DNA from: Betaproteobacteria bacterium
GTDB lineage: Bacteria > Pseudomonadota > Gammaproteobacteria > Burkholderiales > SG8-41
Assembly: GCA_016868035.1 (NCBI GenBank)
Contig: VGID01000025.1
Coordinates: 1 to 54,336 of the forward strand
DNA: 54,336 nucleotides
Direction of reading: 5' to 3'
This document shows, piece by piece, positions 26,010 through 34,044 of this stretch (within the stretch, counting starts at the first letter, position 1; each line of letters opens with the position of its first letter). The position numbers were made by a program, and so were the translations under genes. The notes beneath the pieces are model-generated. The model saw nothing but the letters and a program-made list of their open reading frames with translations. It made no database searches and was not told the origin of the DNA.

Positions 26010-26079
26010 CAAGGACAACTATCCTGTATCGAGCTGGCGTGAGCAATTCGCCGGAGCACGTGCTCGGCGCGCGGAAACG

Positions 26080-26199
26080 GTGGTGACCGATAGGGCGTGA
26101 CTGGTGGAGCGTGACTGATAGGGCGTGACCGGAGCGGCGTCTCGTCGATCCACGGATCACGGCTCACGATTTACGATTCACGAGTCACGAGCCACGGCA
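26080..26199. repeat. Heptad inverted-repeat element, CGTGACN/GTCACGN type
   Basis: The left arm has TGACCGATAGGGCGTGACTG, AGCGTGACTGATAGGGCGTG and ACCGG; the right arm has CACGGATCACGGCTCACGAT, TTACGATTCACGAGTCACGA and GCCACGG. The arms are complementary in the CGTGAC/GTCACG core. It lies between the phosphatase and esterase genes, both minus strand. Confidence 0.75.
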
Positions 26200-26200
26200 G

Positions 26201-26845
26201 TCAGGCGGCGCCACCGTACTGCGTCACCTCGTCTGCGGCGAGATGGCTGATATCTCCCCACAAGACGAGGCGCCAGGCGCTGCTGCCGTAACCGAACAGG
26301 TTGACGCTCGCGTTAATGAGCGGCACCGGGCGTCTAGCGCCATGGTCGAGCCCGTTTGCGGCGCGGTAGAGCGAGTCCAGCACGAGGCCATGGGTGACGA
26401 CCACCACCTCCTTGCCGCCGTGCCGCTCCGCGATTTCCGCCAGGCATCCCAGGCAGCGCTGCGTAAAAGCCCGCGCGCTCTCGCCGCCGGGGACCGCGTA
26501 CTCGGGATCGTGGCTTGTGAAGCGGACATGCTCTGCGGGAAATCGCGAGCTGATCTCGGCGGCGGTAAGGCCCTCGAAGATGCCGAAGCGACGCTCGCGC
26601 AAACGCGGGTCCGCGACGACTTCGCAACCTGTACGCCCGGCGATGGCGAGCGCCGTATCCCGCGCGCGAGAGAGATCGCTGCTGTAGAGCGCGGAGAAGC
26701 CGTGGCTCGCGAGCCGGCGGCCGAGCGCCCGGGCCTGGGCCCGCCCGAGCTCCGAGAGCGGCGTGTCCGTGATGCCTTGCATCCGCTTCTCGCGGTTCCA
26801 TGCGGTCTCGCCGTGACGGATCACGATCAGCGTCGTTTCATTCAT
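26201..26845 (-). CDS. Histidine phosphatase family protein (phosphoglycerate-mutase-like)
   Basis: 214 residues. The catalytic RHGET is at residues 10-14, with LYSSDLSRARDTA, RERRFGIFEG (acid) and VVTHGLVLDSL (second catalytic His). The fold suits small-molecule phosphatases such as GpmB/CobC-like enzymes; the substrate cannot be told. It stands alone between heptad-repeat gaps. Confidence 0.92.
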   Translation of the reverse strand: MNETTLIVIRHGETAWNREKRMQGITDTPLSELGRAQARALGRRLASHGFSALYSSDLSRARDTALAIAGRTGCEVVADPRLRERRFGIFEGLTAAEISSRFPAEHVRFTSHDPEYAVPGGESARAFTQRCLGCLAEIAERHGGKEVVVVTHGLVLDSLYRAANGLDHGARRPVPLINASVNLFGYGSSAWRLVLWGDISHLAADEVTQYGGAA

Positions 26846-26854
26846 GAAGACTGA

Positions 26855-26897
26855 ATTGCGTGAGCAGTGAGCGGTAAGCAGTAAGCGGGGCCATTCG
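26855..26897. repeat. Heptad gap, GTGAGCA/GTAAGCA type
   Basis: GCGTGAGCAGTGAGCGGTAAGCAGTAAGCG shows four period-7 units between the phosphatase start and the stop codon of the 3-hydroxyacyl-CoA dehydrogenase gene. Related units occur at 47920-48006. Confidence 0.7.
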
Positions 26898-27821
26898 CTA
26901 TCCTTCTGCCTTCAGGATTTCCATTGCCTTCAGGAGCGCGGTCTCGTAGCGCCGCTTCTCCGCGGCGATCTTGTCGTCGGTCCACTCGTAAAAGCCGCGT
27001 TTCGCCTTCATGCCGATGTGGCCGGCCTTGACCTTGTCCGCCATGTACGGGCTCGGCTCCGGGCTGTTGCAGAGGTCCGGATACATGGTGGCGGCGGCCG
27101 CGCAGTGCACGTCCATGCCGGCGTGATCACGCTGCAGGAGCGGACCGGCCGCGATGTAGCGAAAGCCGAAGCCATAGCGCACGGCGTTGTCCACGTCCCC
27201 GGGGCTCGCGATGCCGCGCTCGACGAGGTTGATCGCCTCGCGCAAGAGCGCATGCTGCATGCGGTTGGCGAGAAACCCCGGGATGTCGAGCTTCACGCGC
27301 ACCGGCACCTTTCCGGTGCCCCTGAGGATCGAGCACACCCGCTCGGCGACTGCGGGGTCCGTGTGCTTCGACGAGACCACCTCCACCGCCGGAACGAGGT
27401 GCGCGGGCATGAAGTAATGCGTGCCGACCATTCGGTGCTGGGTCTTCAGGCCCGCGCCGATCCGGCCGATGGGAATCGCGGAGGAATTGCTGCAGAGCAG
27501 CGCGTCCGGGCGCGCGAGTCGCTCGAGCTCCGAGAACAGCTTCCGCTTGAGCTCGAGCCGCTCCGGCGCGGCCTCGATCACGATCTCCACTTTGTCCCAC
27601 GGAACCGCGCCGAGCGCCTCGTGCGTGGGAAAGCGCTCGGCATCATGCGGCGCGCCGAGCTTGTCCATGGCGGCCGCGAGGCGCGCGGGCAGCGTTTCGC
27701 GCATCGCGTCCGGCGGGTTCACGATGTGCGCGGTCCAGCCGTTCGCCACGAAGGTCGCGGCGATGTCGGCGCCCATGGTGCCGCCGCCGATGATCGCCAC
27801 CGTCTTGCTCAGGAAATCCAT
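26898..27821 (-). CDS. 3-hydroxyacyl-CoA dehydrogenase family protein
   Basis: A 307-residue NAD-dependent dehydrogenase. The Rossmann motif VAIIGGGTMGADIAATFV is at residue 8, EIVIEAAPERLELKR and SNSSAIPIGRI follow, then MVGTHYFMPAHLVPAVEVV with the catalytic His and a C-terminal dimerisation domain (GFLANRMQHALLREAINLVE). It probably oxidises 3-hydroxyacyl-CoA or a related 3-hydroxy acid. ATG 27821 is preceded by GAGGTTCGGA. A longer upstream frame has no family similarity. Confidence 0.92.
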   Translation of the reverse strand: MDFLSKTVAIIGGGTMGADIAATFVANGWTAHIVNPPDAMRETLPARLAAAMDKLGAPHDAERFPTHEALGAVPWDKVEIVIEAAPERLELKRKLFSELERLARPDALLCSNSSAIPIGRIGAGLKTQHRMVGTHYFMPAHLVPAVEVVSSKHTDPAVAERVCSILRGTGKVPVRVKLDIPGFLANRMQHALLREAINLVERGIASPGDVDNAVRYGFGFRYIAAGPLLQRDHAGMDVHCAAAATMYPDLCNSPEPSPYMADKVKAGHIGMKAKRGFYEWTDDKIAAEKRRYETALLKAMEILKAEG

Positions 27822-27935
27822 TCCGAACCTCATTCGGGAGCGCGCAGGTTGAGCGGCATTCGTGTCCGCTCCAACCCGCGCAGTTATTCCGGCGCCATGC
27901 GTCCGGAATAACTGTAATTGTAGCCGCGCGCGCGC

Positions 27936-27971
27936 AAAAACGAACGGCCGTCCTGTTTCCAGAACGGCCGT
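27936..27971 (-). terminator. Intrinsic terminator of the coiled-coil protein gene
   Basis: ACGGCCGT at 27944-27951 and 27964-27971 pair (each is self-palindromic), with an inner CTG/CAG pair. Read on the minus strand the stem is followed by CGTTTTTG. It lies about 60 nt past the coiled-coil gene's stop. Confidence 0.65.
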
Positions 27972-28029
27972 CCTTCGCGCCGCGGGCGGTAGCGCGGCGG
28001 CTACGCTCGCGCTCGCCCCGCGAGACCGG

Positions 28030-28530
28030 TCATTTCTTGTGGCCCAGCCCCTTCTTGGTTTCGTGCGCCCAGTCGCTCTTGCCTTTTCCCTGGTGACGGT
28101 CACGCTCCGCGTAGTGCCGGTCCCTGTAGTCGTCGCGCCTGGCCTGCCGGTGCTCGCGCAGCTGCTTCTCGCTCTTGTGCAGTTGCGCGCGGTCCTTCTC
28201 GAGCTGCCGGCGGTCGTCGCGCACCTCCTGCCTGCTCGCCCGCAGGCGTTCCTCGGCGGCACGGATCTTCGCCGGATCGCCCGACTTACGAGCCTCTTCG
28301 AGCGCCGCGCGGTCCTTCCGTGCCTGCTCGCGGTCCTTCTCCAGCTCGGTTTGCGTCGCCTGCATCCGTGTGCGGTCCGTCTGCACCTGCTGGCGGCTTG
28401 CCTGTAACTTGTCCCGGTCTGCCTTTACCGCATCCTTGGCGGGCGGAGCGCCCGCCGTTGTCTGCGCAAGCGCGGGTGCGCCGAGGAGCACCGCGACCGA
28501 TACGGCCAGTAAAAAACGCATCGTGTTCAT
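28030..28530 (-). CDS. Secreted highly charged coiled-coil protein
   Basis: 166 residues. A clear signal peptide (FLLAVSVAVLLGAPALAQ) is followed by an almost continuous charged helix full of DRxxLQxxR, DREQARKDR and RDDRRQLEKDR units, predicted coiled coil, and a basic His/Lys-rich tail. A periplasmic structural or chaperone-like role is conceivable, but no family is recognised. Start ATG 28530 has AAAGGAGG upstream, and a good terminator follows the gene. Confidence 0.75.
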   Translation of the reverse strand: MNTMRFLLAVSVAVLLGAPALAQTTAGAPPAKDAVKADRDKLQASRQQVQTDRTRMQATQTELEKDREQARKDRAALEEARKSGDPAKIRAAEERLRASRQEVRDDRRQLEKDRAQLHKSEKQLREHRQARRDDYRDRHYAERDRHQGKGKSDWAHETKKGLGHKK

Positions 28531-28659
28531 CCGATTCCTCCTTTCATGCGCTGAAGCGCGAACTACGCTTCTTGCGGCTCAAACGCTTGTTTAGCACGCT
28601 CAGTTGACCGCGGAAAGTGCACTAATGCACACTCGGGATGCGCGCGCCCGATAACAACA

Positions 28660-29394
28660 ATGTCCGCCGGCATCGCAACCTTCGTCCTCGCTCCCCTCGT
28701 CGTTCTCGTTGCCTACGTCATTTTCGGCATCGCGAGCTTCGGCTCGACGCTGTTCACGGTGCCGCTGCTTGCCCACCTCTTCCCGCTCACCTTTGTGATC
28801 CCGATCGCGATCATTCTCGACGCCGCCGCCTCCGTCACGCAGGGCATCCGGCTGCGTGCGGAAGTGAACCGGCGCGAACTCGTGCCACTGCTCCCGTTCC
28901 TGCTCGCCGGCATCGTGCTGGGTGTGGTGCTTCTCGTCCGCCTGCCCGGGAACATCCTGATGGCCTGCCTCGGTATATTCACGCTGGCGTACGGGACAAA
29001 CTATCTCATCCGGCACGAGTCCCCTCTGCGGTTCTCGCGCTGGACGGCCGGGCCCATCGGAATCTTCGCCGGCGTGACCTCGTCGCTGTTCGGGATCGCG
29101 GGGCCGATCTACGTGATGTACCTCGCGGGGCGCGGCGCGACCCCGGAGCAGATCCGCGCCACGGTGCCGGTCATCTTCATCTTCACCACGATCGCGCGTA
29201 TCGCGGTGTTCTCCGCGGCCGGGCTGATCGGCCGCGAGGTGCTCCTTGCGGCGGCGCTGCTGCTGCCGCTCGTCGCGCTCGGGCTCTACATCGGCAACCG
29301 GCTGCACGGGAAGCTTTCGCGCGAGCGCGCGGTGCGCGTAATCGGTGCGCTGCTGGTCGCGAGCGGGGCCTCGCTGCTGTTAAGGGCGCTATAG
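28660..29394 (+). CDS. TauE/SafE-family membrane transporter
   Basis: A 244-residue integral membrane protein with about eight hydrophobic helices. IFGIASFGSTLFTVPLLAH near the N-terminus is the repeated TauE/SafE motif, and a second copy-like GVTSSLFGIAGPIYVMYLAG appears in the other half. The family exports sulfite, sulfonates or other organic anions. It is convergent with the aminotransferase gene. Confidence 0.85.
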   Translation: MSAGIATFVLAPLVVLVAYVIFGIASFGSTLFTVPLLAHLFPLTFVIPIAIILDAAASVTQGIRLRAEVNRRELVPLLPFLLAGIVLGVVLLVRLPGNILMACLGIFTLAYGTNYLIRHESPLRFSRWTAGPIGIFAGVTSSLFGIAGPIYVMYLAGRGATPEQIRATVPVIFIFTTIARIAVFSAAGLIGREVLLAAALLLPLVALGLYIGNRLHGKLSRERAVRVIGALLVASGASLLLRAL

Positions 29395-29397
29395 ATC

Positions 29398-29494
29398 AAC
29401 CGCCAAGACGCCAAGAAAAAAGAGAAGGATGGACAGGATTTGCGGTTCGTTTATTGACCCCGGTTTCCTTGGCGCCTTGGCGCCTTGGCGGTTA
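29398..29494. repeat. Heptad inverted-repeat element, CGCCAAG/CTTGGCG type
   Basis: AACCGCCAAGACGCCAAGAA begins 4 nt after the TauE stop. TTGGCGCCTTGGCGCCTTGG then CGGTTA closes the element and supplies the TAA stop of the aminotransferase (29492-29494). The arms are complementary across about 50 nt. It occupies the whole convergent gap. Confidence 0.9.
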
Positions 29495-30664
29495 CTTTTG
29501 GTTTAGGAACTTCGCAATGCGCGCGACGCCTTCCTTCAGACGCTCGATCGAGTTGGTGTAGGCAAAGCGCACGTGGCGTCCGGGCGCGTTCGCGCCGAAG
29601 TCGATGCCCGGCGTGATCGCAACCCCCGCCTTCTCGAGCAGCTCGCGCGCGAACGAAAAGCTGTCTTCCGTCAGCTTTCCGCAGCCGGCATAAATGTAGA
29701 AGGCGCCCTGCGGTGTGACGGGAATCTCGAAGCCGAGAGCGCGCAGAGCCGGCACGAGGTAGTCGCGCCGCGCCTTGAACTGCGCGCGCCGCTCTTCGAG
29801 GATCGCGATCGTCTCCGGCTCGAACGCGGCGAGCGCCGCGTACTGCGCCGGGGTCGGCGCGGCAAGAAACAGATTCTGCGCGAGCTTGTCGAGCTCGCGC
29901 ACGTAGCGCTCCGGCGCCACCATCCAGCCCAGCCGCCAGCCGGTCATGTTGAAATACTTGGAGAAACTGTTGATGACGAAAGCCTCGTCGGTGAACGCGA
30001 GCGCCGTGGTGTAGTCGCCCTCGTACACCAGCCCGTGGTAGATCTCGTCCACGATGAGCGTGCCGCCCCGCTCGCGCGCGAATTCGCTCATCGCCGAGAG
30101 CCGCTCGGTCGAGACCAGCGTCCCCGTGGGATTGGATGGCGTCGCGACCAGCGCCGCGATGGTGCGCGCGCTCCAGTGCCGCTCGAGCTGCTCCGGGGTG
30201 AGCTGGTAGTCGCTCGCCGCGTCCACCGGAACGGCGCGCGGCGCGCCTTCCATGGCACGCACGAAATGGCGGTTGCAGGGATAGCCCGGGTCGGCGAGCA
30301 GCACTTCGTCCCCGGGGTTCACCAGCGCCGCGCACGCGAGCATCAGCGCGCCCGAGGCCCCGGTCGTGACGAGAATGCGCGAGGGCGGCACCTCCACGCC
30401 GTAGCGGCTGCGGTAGAACTCCGCAATTGCGCGCCGCAGCACCGGCAGTCCCATCGCCGGTGTGTAGTAGAGCTCGCCTTTCTCGAGCGCCTTGATGCCC
30501 GCGCGCAGGATCGGCCCCGGCGTCGGAAAGTCGGGCTCGCCGATCTCCATGTGCACGATGGAGCGTCCCGCGGCTTCCAGCTCGCGCGCGCGCGCGAGGA
30601 GCTCCATCACGTGGAATGGCTCGATGTCGGCCATCCGCCGCGCGAGCGGCGCGTTGTTGCTCAT
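29492..30664 (-). CDS. Pyridoxal-phosphate-dependent aminotransferase (class I/II)
   Basis: A 390-residue fold-type I enzyme. EIGEPDFPTPGPI and ELYYTPAMGLPVLR open the N-terminal arm, ATPSNPTGT and IVDEIYHGLVY bind PLP, and SFSKYFNMTGWRLGW carries the PLP lysine. It resembles the aspartate/alanine-type aminotransferases used in amino-acid metabolism. Start ATG 30664 (MSNNAPLARR). The isochorismatase-like gene lies 53 nt upstream on the same strand, so the two may be co-transcribed. The stop codon lies inside a heptad repeat. Confidence 0.93.
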   Translation of the reverse strand: MSNNAPLARRMADIEPFHVMELLARARELEAAGRSIVHMEIGEPDFPTPGPILRAGIKALEKGELYYTPAMGLPVLRRAIAEFYRSRYGVEVPPSRILVTTGASGALMLACAALVNPGDEVLLADPGYPCNRHFVRAMEGAPRAVPVDAASDYQLTPEQLERHWSARTIAALVATPSNPTGTLVSTERLSAMSEFARERGGTLIVDEIYHGLVYEGDYTTALAFTDEAFVINSFSKYFNMTGWRLGWMVAPERYVRELDKLAQNLFLAAPTPAQYAALAAFEPETIAILEERRAQFKARRDYLVPALRALGFEIPVTPQGAFYIYAGCGKLTEDSFSFARELLEKAGVAITPGIDFGANAPGRHVRFAYTNSIERLKEGVARIAKFLNQK

Positions 30665-30717
30665 CGCCAGAGAAAATCCCCCGCCCGACGCGGCATCAAC
30701 GCCACACGGTGACGGCC

Positions 30718-31389
30718 TCAGAACTTGACCAGGTCGAACCTGGTCAGCGTCACCCTCGCCGACAGTACTGGAGCGTTGGCGAGGTGCCACGCCGTGTACT
30801 GCTCCGTGTAGGGATCGGACGACATCCCGTCCACCGGAACGATCACGTTCCATCCGCGCAGACCCGCCGCGCTCGCGGTGAAGAGAACGGCCCCGTGCGC
30901 GGCCGTGCCGATGGTGATGACGCTCTTGATGCCCTTGTCCTTGAGTATCTTCTCGAGGTCGGTGTTGATGAATTTGTCCGGCCCCGACGAGACGATCGGC
31001 TCGCTTCCCGTGGGAGCGACCTCCTTCAGGGTATCGGCGATGTTGCCTTTCGGAACCGTCGCGTACACGACCAGCATGCCCTTGGCGCGCGCTTCGTCGA
31101 GAAACTTCTTGACTGCCGGGAGCGAGGCGATACAGCGCGGCCGCTTGCCGCAATTATGGATCATGAAATCGAGCATCAGCAGGGCCGTGGTCTTGGAATC
31201 GATCGTGACCGGCTTGAGTTCCGGCGCGGGAGGCGTCTTCACGTTCGCCCACTCGTCCACGATCGTCTGCGCCGACGCCGTGCCGAGAGCGAGCCCGAGA
31301 GCCGCCACTCCGGCGAGCGCGAGCACCCGCAGATACTTGCCGGGAATACTCGGCACATCGGAGGAATTGGCGAGGTTTTCATCGTTCAT
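30718..31389 (-). CDS. Isochorismatase-fold protein lacking the catalytic cysteine, exported
   Basis: 223 residues with an N-terminal signal (LALAGVAALGLALGTASA). The isochorismatase-like fold is clear: TALLMLDFM (Asp74), FINTDLEKILKDKGIKSVIT and GTAAHGAVLFTASAAGLRGW. The cysteine nucleophile position reads Ala167 (HGAV instead of D-x-CV), so classic Cys hydrolase chemistry is not expected. It may bind rather than cleave its ligand. ATG 31389 has a GGAGAAGACC leader. Confidence 0.8.
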   Translation of the reverse strand: MNDENLANSSDVPSIPGKYLRVLALAGVAALGLALGTASAQTIVDEWANVKTPPAPELKPVTIDSKTTALLMLDFMIHNCGKRPRCIASLPAVKKFLDEARAKGMLVVYATVPKGNIADTLKEVAPTGSEPIVSSGPDKFINTDLEKILKDKGIKSVITIGTAAHGAVLFTASAAGLRGWNVIVPVDGMSSDPYTEQYTAWHLANAPVLSARVTLTRFDLVKF

Positions 31390-31602
31390 GGTCTTCTCCA
31401 GGTACGGGTTTGGGAAAAAAGCCCCAAGAGGCTAGGCGAAATCCGTACGCTTGGCAAGGACGAGGCTGGCGCATTGGGACAGCGTGCGCTCTGGAGGTCG
31501 AATCGGCGCCGAGGCCCCAGGGCAATGGAGCAGGCTGCGGCGCGTCTTGGGCCGGTTGACGGGACCCCGGCGCGGCGCGCTAGATCCGCACTTCGCGCCC
31601 GG
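31390..31602. other. Divergent gap, no gene seen
   Basis: Apart from a putative promoter at its right end, nothing convincing is visible. It is GC-rich and non-repetitive and lacks the heptad elements of convergent gaps. Confidence 0.4.
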
Positions 31603-31631
31603 TTGTGGGGCAGTGGCGCCGGGCGTAGTAT
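31603..31631 (+). promoter_or_regulatory. Putative promoter of the small-protein/TPR operon
   Basis: TTGTGG (31603-31608) and TAGTAT (31626-31631) are separated by 17 nt, about 55 nt before the small gene's start codon. Confidence 0.4.
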
Positions 31632-31685
31632 GAGCAGAGGGACGGGCGGAATATCTGCCTGGACCTGCTTCATACGGAGGGTGCC

Positions 31686-31862
31686 ATGTGCTATTCGGAA
31701 TGGATCAGGAAGTCCGCGGAGCTTGAGGCGCTCGAGAAGGCGAGAAAAGAAACAGAAGAGCTGACGCGGCGCGCCATGAAACCCCGCCCGGCGGGCGGGG
31801 CGGCCGATCCTCGACCGGCGGAAAACGCGCCAGCGGGCAGACCGGAACCGGTCGTCTCCTGA
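31686..31862 (+). CDS. 58-residue hypothetical small protein
   Basis: ATG 31686 follows a strong GGAGGG (31676-31681) and opens a frame ending at TGA 31860. The product starts MCYSEWIRKSAELEALEKAR, continues with a charged helix KETEELTRRAMKP and ends in a Pro/Ala-rich tail. There is no signal peptide. A near-perfect ribosome-binding site, helix-like composition and a TPR gene only 27 nt downstream support a real small gene. The function is unknown. Confidence 0.7.
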   Translation: MCYSEWIRKSAELEALEKARKETEELTRRAMKPRPAGGAADPRPAENAPAGRPEPVVS

Positions 31863-31889
31863 GTCGGGCGGGACCACCGGAGCGTCGTC

Positions 31890-32501
31890 GTGGCTCGCCG
31901 TCCGGATGGTAGGGCGGTCACGGGCGCGCGGCCAGGCCTCCGGTGGCTGCTCGCGTGGCTGCTGCTGTTCGGGTGCGCGGTGGCGCAGGCGCAGCCCAAG
32001 CCGGAACCGGCCGCCGCGTCGCACGAGGACCGGGCCCGCGCCTCTTGGCAGGCAGGCTACCTCTTCCACCAGCTCGGCAACTACGAGCGGGCAATCGAGT
32101 TCTACCGTGAATCCATCGCCGCGCATCCGACCGCGGAAGCGCACACGTTCCTCGGGTGGTCGCTGAGCCACCAGGGCAAGCTGGAGGACGCGATCGCTGA
32201 ATGCCGGATCGCCATCCAGATCGACCCCGATTTCGGCAATCCGTACAACGACATCGGGGTCTACCTCATCGACCTGGGGCGGGCCCGCGAGGCGATCGAA
32301 TGGCTGAACAAGGCGGCCGTGGCGAAGCGCTATTGCTGCTACCAGTTCCCGCACTTCAACCTGGGACGCGTGCTGCTGCTGGAGGGCAAGCCCGAGGAGG
32401 CGAAGCTCTCTTTCGAGCGGGCGCTCAAGTACGACCCGCAATACCTGCCGGCGCTGATGGGGCTCGAGTACATCCGGCAGCAGGGGCTGAAGGGGCTCTG
32501 A
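31890..32501 (+). CDS. Exported tetratricopeptide-repeat protein
   Basis: 203 residues. The signal peptide WLLAWLLLFGCAVAQAQ could also be read as a lipoprotein signal (FGC). It is followed by about four TPR units: ASWQAGYLFHQLGNYERAIE, AHTFLGWSLSHQGKLEDAI, PYNDIGVYLIDLGRAREAIE and HFNLGRVLLLEGKPEEAKLS. A periplasmic scaffold role is likely. Start GTG 31890. It is probably co-transcribed with the 58-residue protein. Confidence 0.82.
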   Translation: MARRPDGRAVTGARPGLRWLLAWLLLFGCAVAQAQPKPEPAAASHEDRARASWQAGYLFHQLGNYERAIEFYRESIAAHPTAEAHTFLGWSLSHQGKLEDAIAECRIAIQIDPDFGNPYNDIGVYLIDLGRAREAIEWLNKAAVAKRYCCYQFPHFNLGRVLLLEGKPEEAKLSFERALKYDPQYLPALMGLEYIRQQGLKGL

Positions 32502-32614
32502 GGCCTGTGGCCAGCGCGGGGCGGCGGGCGCTTGCCTGCGGCCGCCGCCGGTAGCAAAATCCCGCTCGCGATCCATGCGACTGCCCTGATCCGGAGACAG
32601 CCAAGGAGGCACCC

Positions 32615-33058
32615 ATGAATTTCGGCGGTTTTCTGCATCTGAACATCCGCTGCTCGAAAAGCGACCTGCCAGCGATCGAGAAGTTCTACGGCAATGTGTT
32701 CGGTCTGAAGAAGGGCTATCGCCCGGACTTCCCGTTCGACGGCCTGTGGCTCTACGACGGCGACGATCCCATCCTTCACGTGTCGGCGCGCTTTCCCGAG
32801 GGCACGATCGCGAAAGGTGACAAGCACAGTGGCAGCGTGGATCACATTGCGTTCAAGGCCTCGGGCGCAGTGGAGTTCCGCAAGCGCCTCAAAGGGCTTG
32901 GCGTCGCGTTCCAGGAACAGAACATCGAGAACGCGGGCTACCAGGTCTTCCTGCACGACCCGGTCGGCACCAAGCTCGAGTTCAATTTCCTCGAAGAGGT
33001 CGTCCCCGACGCGGTCCCGCTGGGCACCACGGCGCCGACCAACCTGGTGGTGACGTAA
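32615..33058 (+). CDS. VOC-family (glyoxalase/dioxygenase-like) protein
   Basis: A 147-residue single vicinal-oxygen-chelate protein with paired beta-alpha-beta-beta-beta units. FLHLNIRCSKSDLPAIEKFY opens unit one, VDHIAFKASGAVEF opens unit two and TKLEFNFLEE closes it with a metal-type Glu. His-His-Glu ligands are plausible. Candidate activities include glyoxalase, ring-cleaving dioxygenase or resistance protein. Start ATG 32615 has AAGGAGG at 32603-32609. The GST gene follows, suggesting a detoxification pair. Confidence 0.85.
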   Translation: MNFGGFLHLNIRCSKSDLPAIEKFYGNVFGLKKGYRPDFPFDGLWLYDGDDPILHVSARFPEGTIAKGDKHSGSVDHIAFKASGAVEFRKRLKGLGVAFQEQNIENAGYQVFLHDPVGTKLEFNFLEEVVPDAVPLGTTAPTNLVVT

Positions 33059-33099
33059 GCGCACCACCGCGGCAAGGCTTTTCCGCAGAGACCACGCAA

Positions 33100-33125
33100 G
33101 CGTGCCCGCCGCACGGCGGGCACGC
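33100..33125 (+). terminator. Strong hairpin between VOC and GST genes
   Basis: An 11-bp perfect stem, GCGTGCCCGCC / GGCGGGCACGC, has loop GCAC and is followed by ATGTTT. It could attenuate or terminate between the two genes. Confidence 0.5.
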
Positions 33126-33146
33126 ATGTTTCCGGAAGGAGAACCG

Positions 33147-33755
33147 ATGAAGCTCTACATGAACCGGGCGTCGCCGTTCGCGCGGAAGGTGCGCATCGCG
33201 GTGCGCGAACTGGGCCTCACCGGCCGGGTGCAGGAAGCGGACACGGCCGTCTCTCCGGTAGCGGCGAATGAGACGCTCGGGCGTGACAATCCCCTGGTCA
33301 AGATACCGACGCTCGTCACCGACGAAGGCGATACGCTCTACGATTCGCGCGTCATCTGCGAGTACTGCGACGGCCTGAACCGGAAATCGAGGCTCTTCCC
33401 CGCGGCCGGGCCGCAGCGTATCGCCGCGCTGCGGCGCCAGGCGCTCGCCGACGGGGCGCTCGACGCCGCCGTGCTGTGCCGCTACGAGCTTGCGCTGCGG
33501 CCCGAAGCGCTGCGCTGGCCCGACTGGATCGCGGGACAGAAAGCCAAGGTCTTCGGCGTGCTCGACTTGCTCGAAGCCGAGACGGGCCGTTTCGGCGAGG
33601 AATTCAATATCGGACAGATCGGCGCGGCGTGCGTCTGTGGCTACCTCGATTTCCGTTTTCCCGACTGGAACTGGCGCTCCGGCCGCCCGCAGCTCGCCGC
33701 GTGGTTCGAGCGCATCTCGCGCCGGCCGTCGGTGGCGGAGACCACCCCGCCCTGA
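33147..33755 (+). CDS. Glutathione S-transferase family protein
   Basis: 202 residues. The thioredoxin-like N-domain starts MKLYMNRASPFARKVRIA, with NPLVKIPTLVTDEG (cis-Pro) and LYDSRVICEYCDG (Ser binding the gamma-Glu of glutathione). The C-terminal helical domain has FNIGQIGAACVCGYLDFRF. It probably conjugates or isomerises electrophiles. ATG 33147 is chosen by GGAAGGAGAACC; the longer frame would run through the hairpin. Confidence 0.9.
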   Translation: MKLYMNRASPFARKVRIAVRELGLTGRVQEADTAVSPVAANETLGRDNPLVKIPTLVTDEGDTLYDSRVICEYCDGLNRKSRLFPAAGPQRIAALRRQALADGALDAAVLCRYELALRPEALRWPDWIAGQKAKVFGVLDLLEAETGRFGEEFNIGQIGAACVCGYLDFRFPDWNWRSGRPQLAAWFERISRRPSVAETTPP

Positions 33756-33775
33756 CGCAGTCGGCAAAGAACCGA

Positions 33776-34005
33776 AGAACCTCTCAACACGGAGGACGCT
33801 GAGGACGCAGAGGGGCGCAGAGGAACAACCAGTAAACAGTAAAACGAAGAAAAGCGCAGCCCATAGGGCTGGCGCTTCACTACCGGGCAAGTTCTGAATC
33901 GGATGAGCCGTCGCGCATGCAGCAGCCGGGGTTTCCGTTTGTGATCCTCGGATCCGTGTTTGTCCTTCCTCCGCGTTCCTCTGCGACCTCCGCGTTGAGA
34001 GGTTG
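33776..34005. repeat. Heptad-type inverted-repeat element, ACGGAGG/CGCAGAG type
   Basis: The left arm contains AACCTCTCAACACGGAGGAC and GCTGAGGACGCAGAGGGGCG; the right arm is CCTTCCTCCGCGTTCCTCTG followed by CGACCTCCGCGTTGAGAGGT. They pair imperfectly over about 42 bp. The loop of about 138 nt contains an internal hairpin (AGCGCAGCCC/GGGCTGGCGCT). It separates the GST gene from the sugar-binding protein gene. Confidence 0.85.
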
Positions 34006-34044
34006 TTTGCCGTTTTTATGGAGCACTGAGGGCGTCAGCAAACC

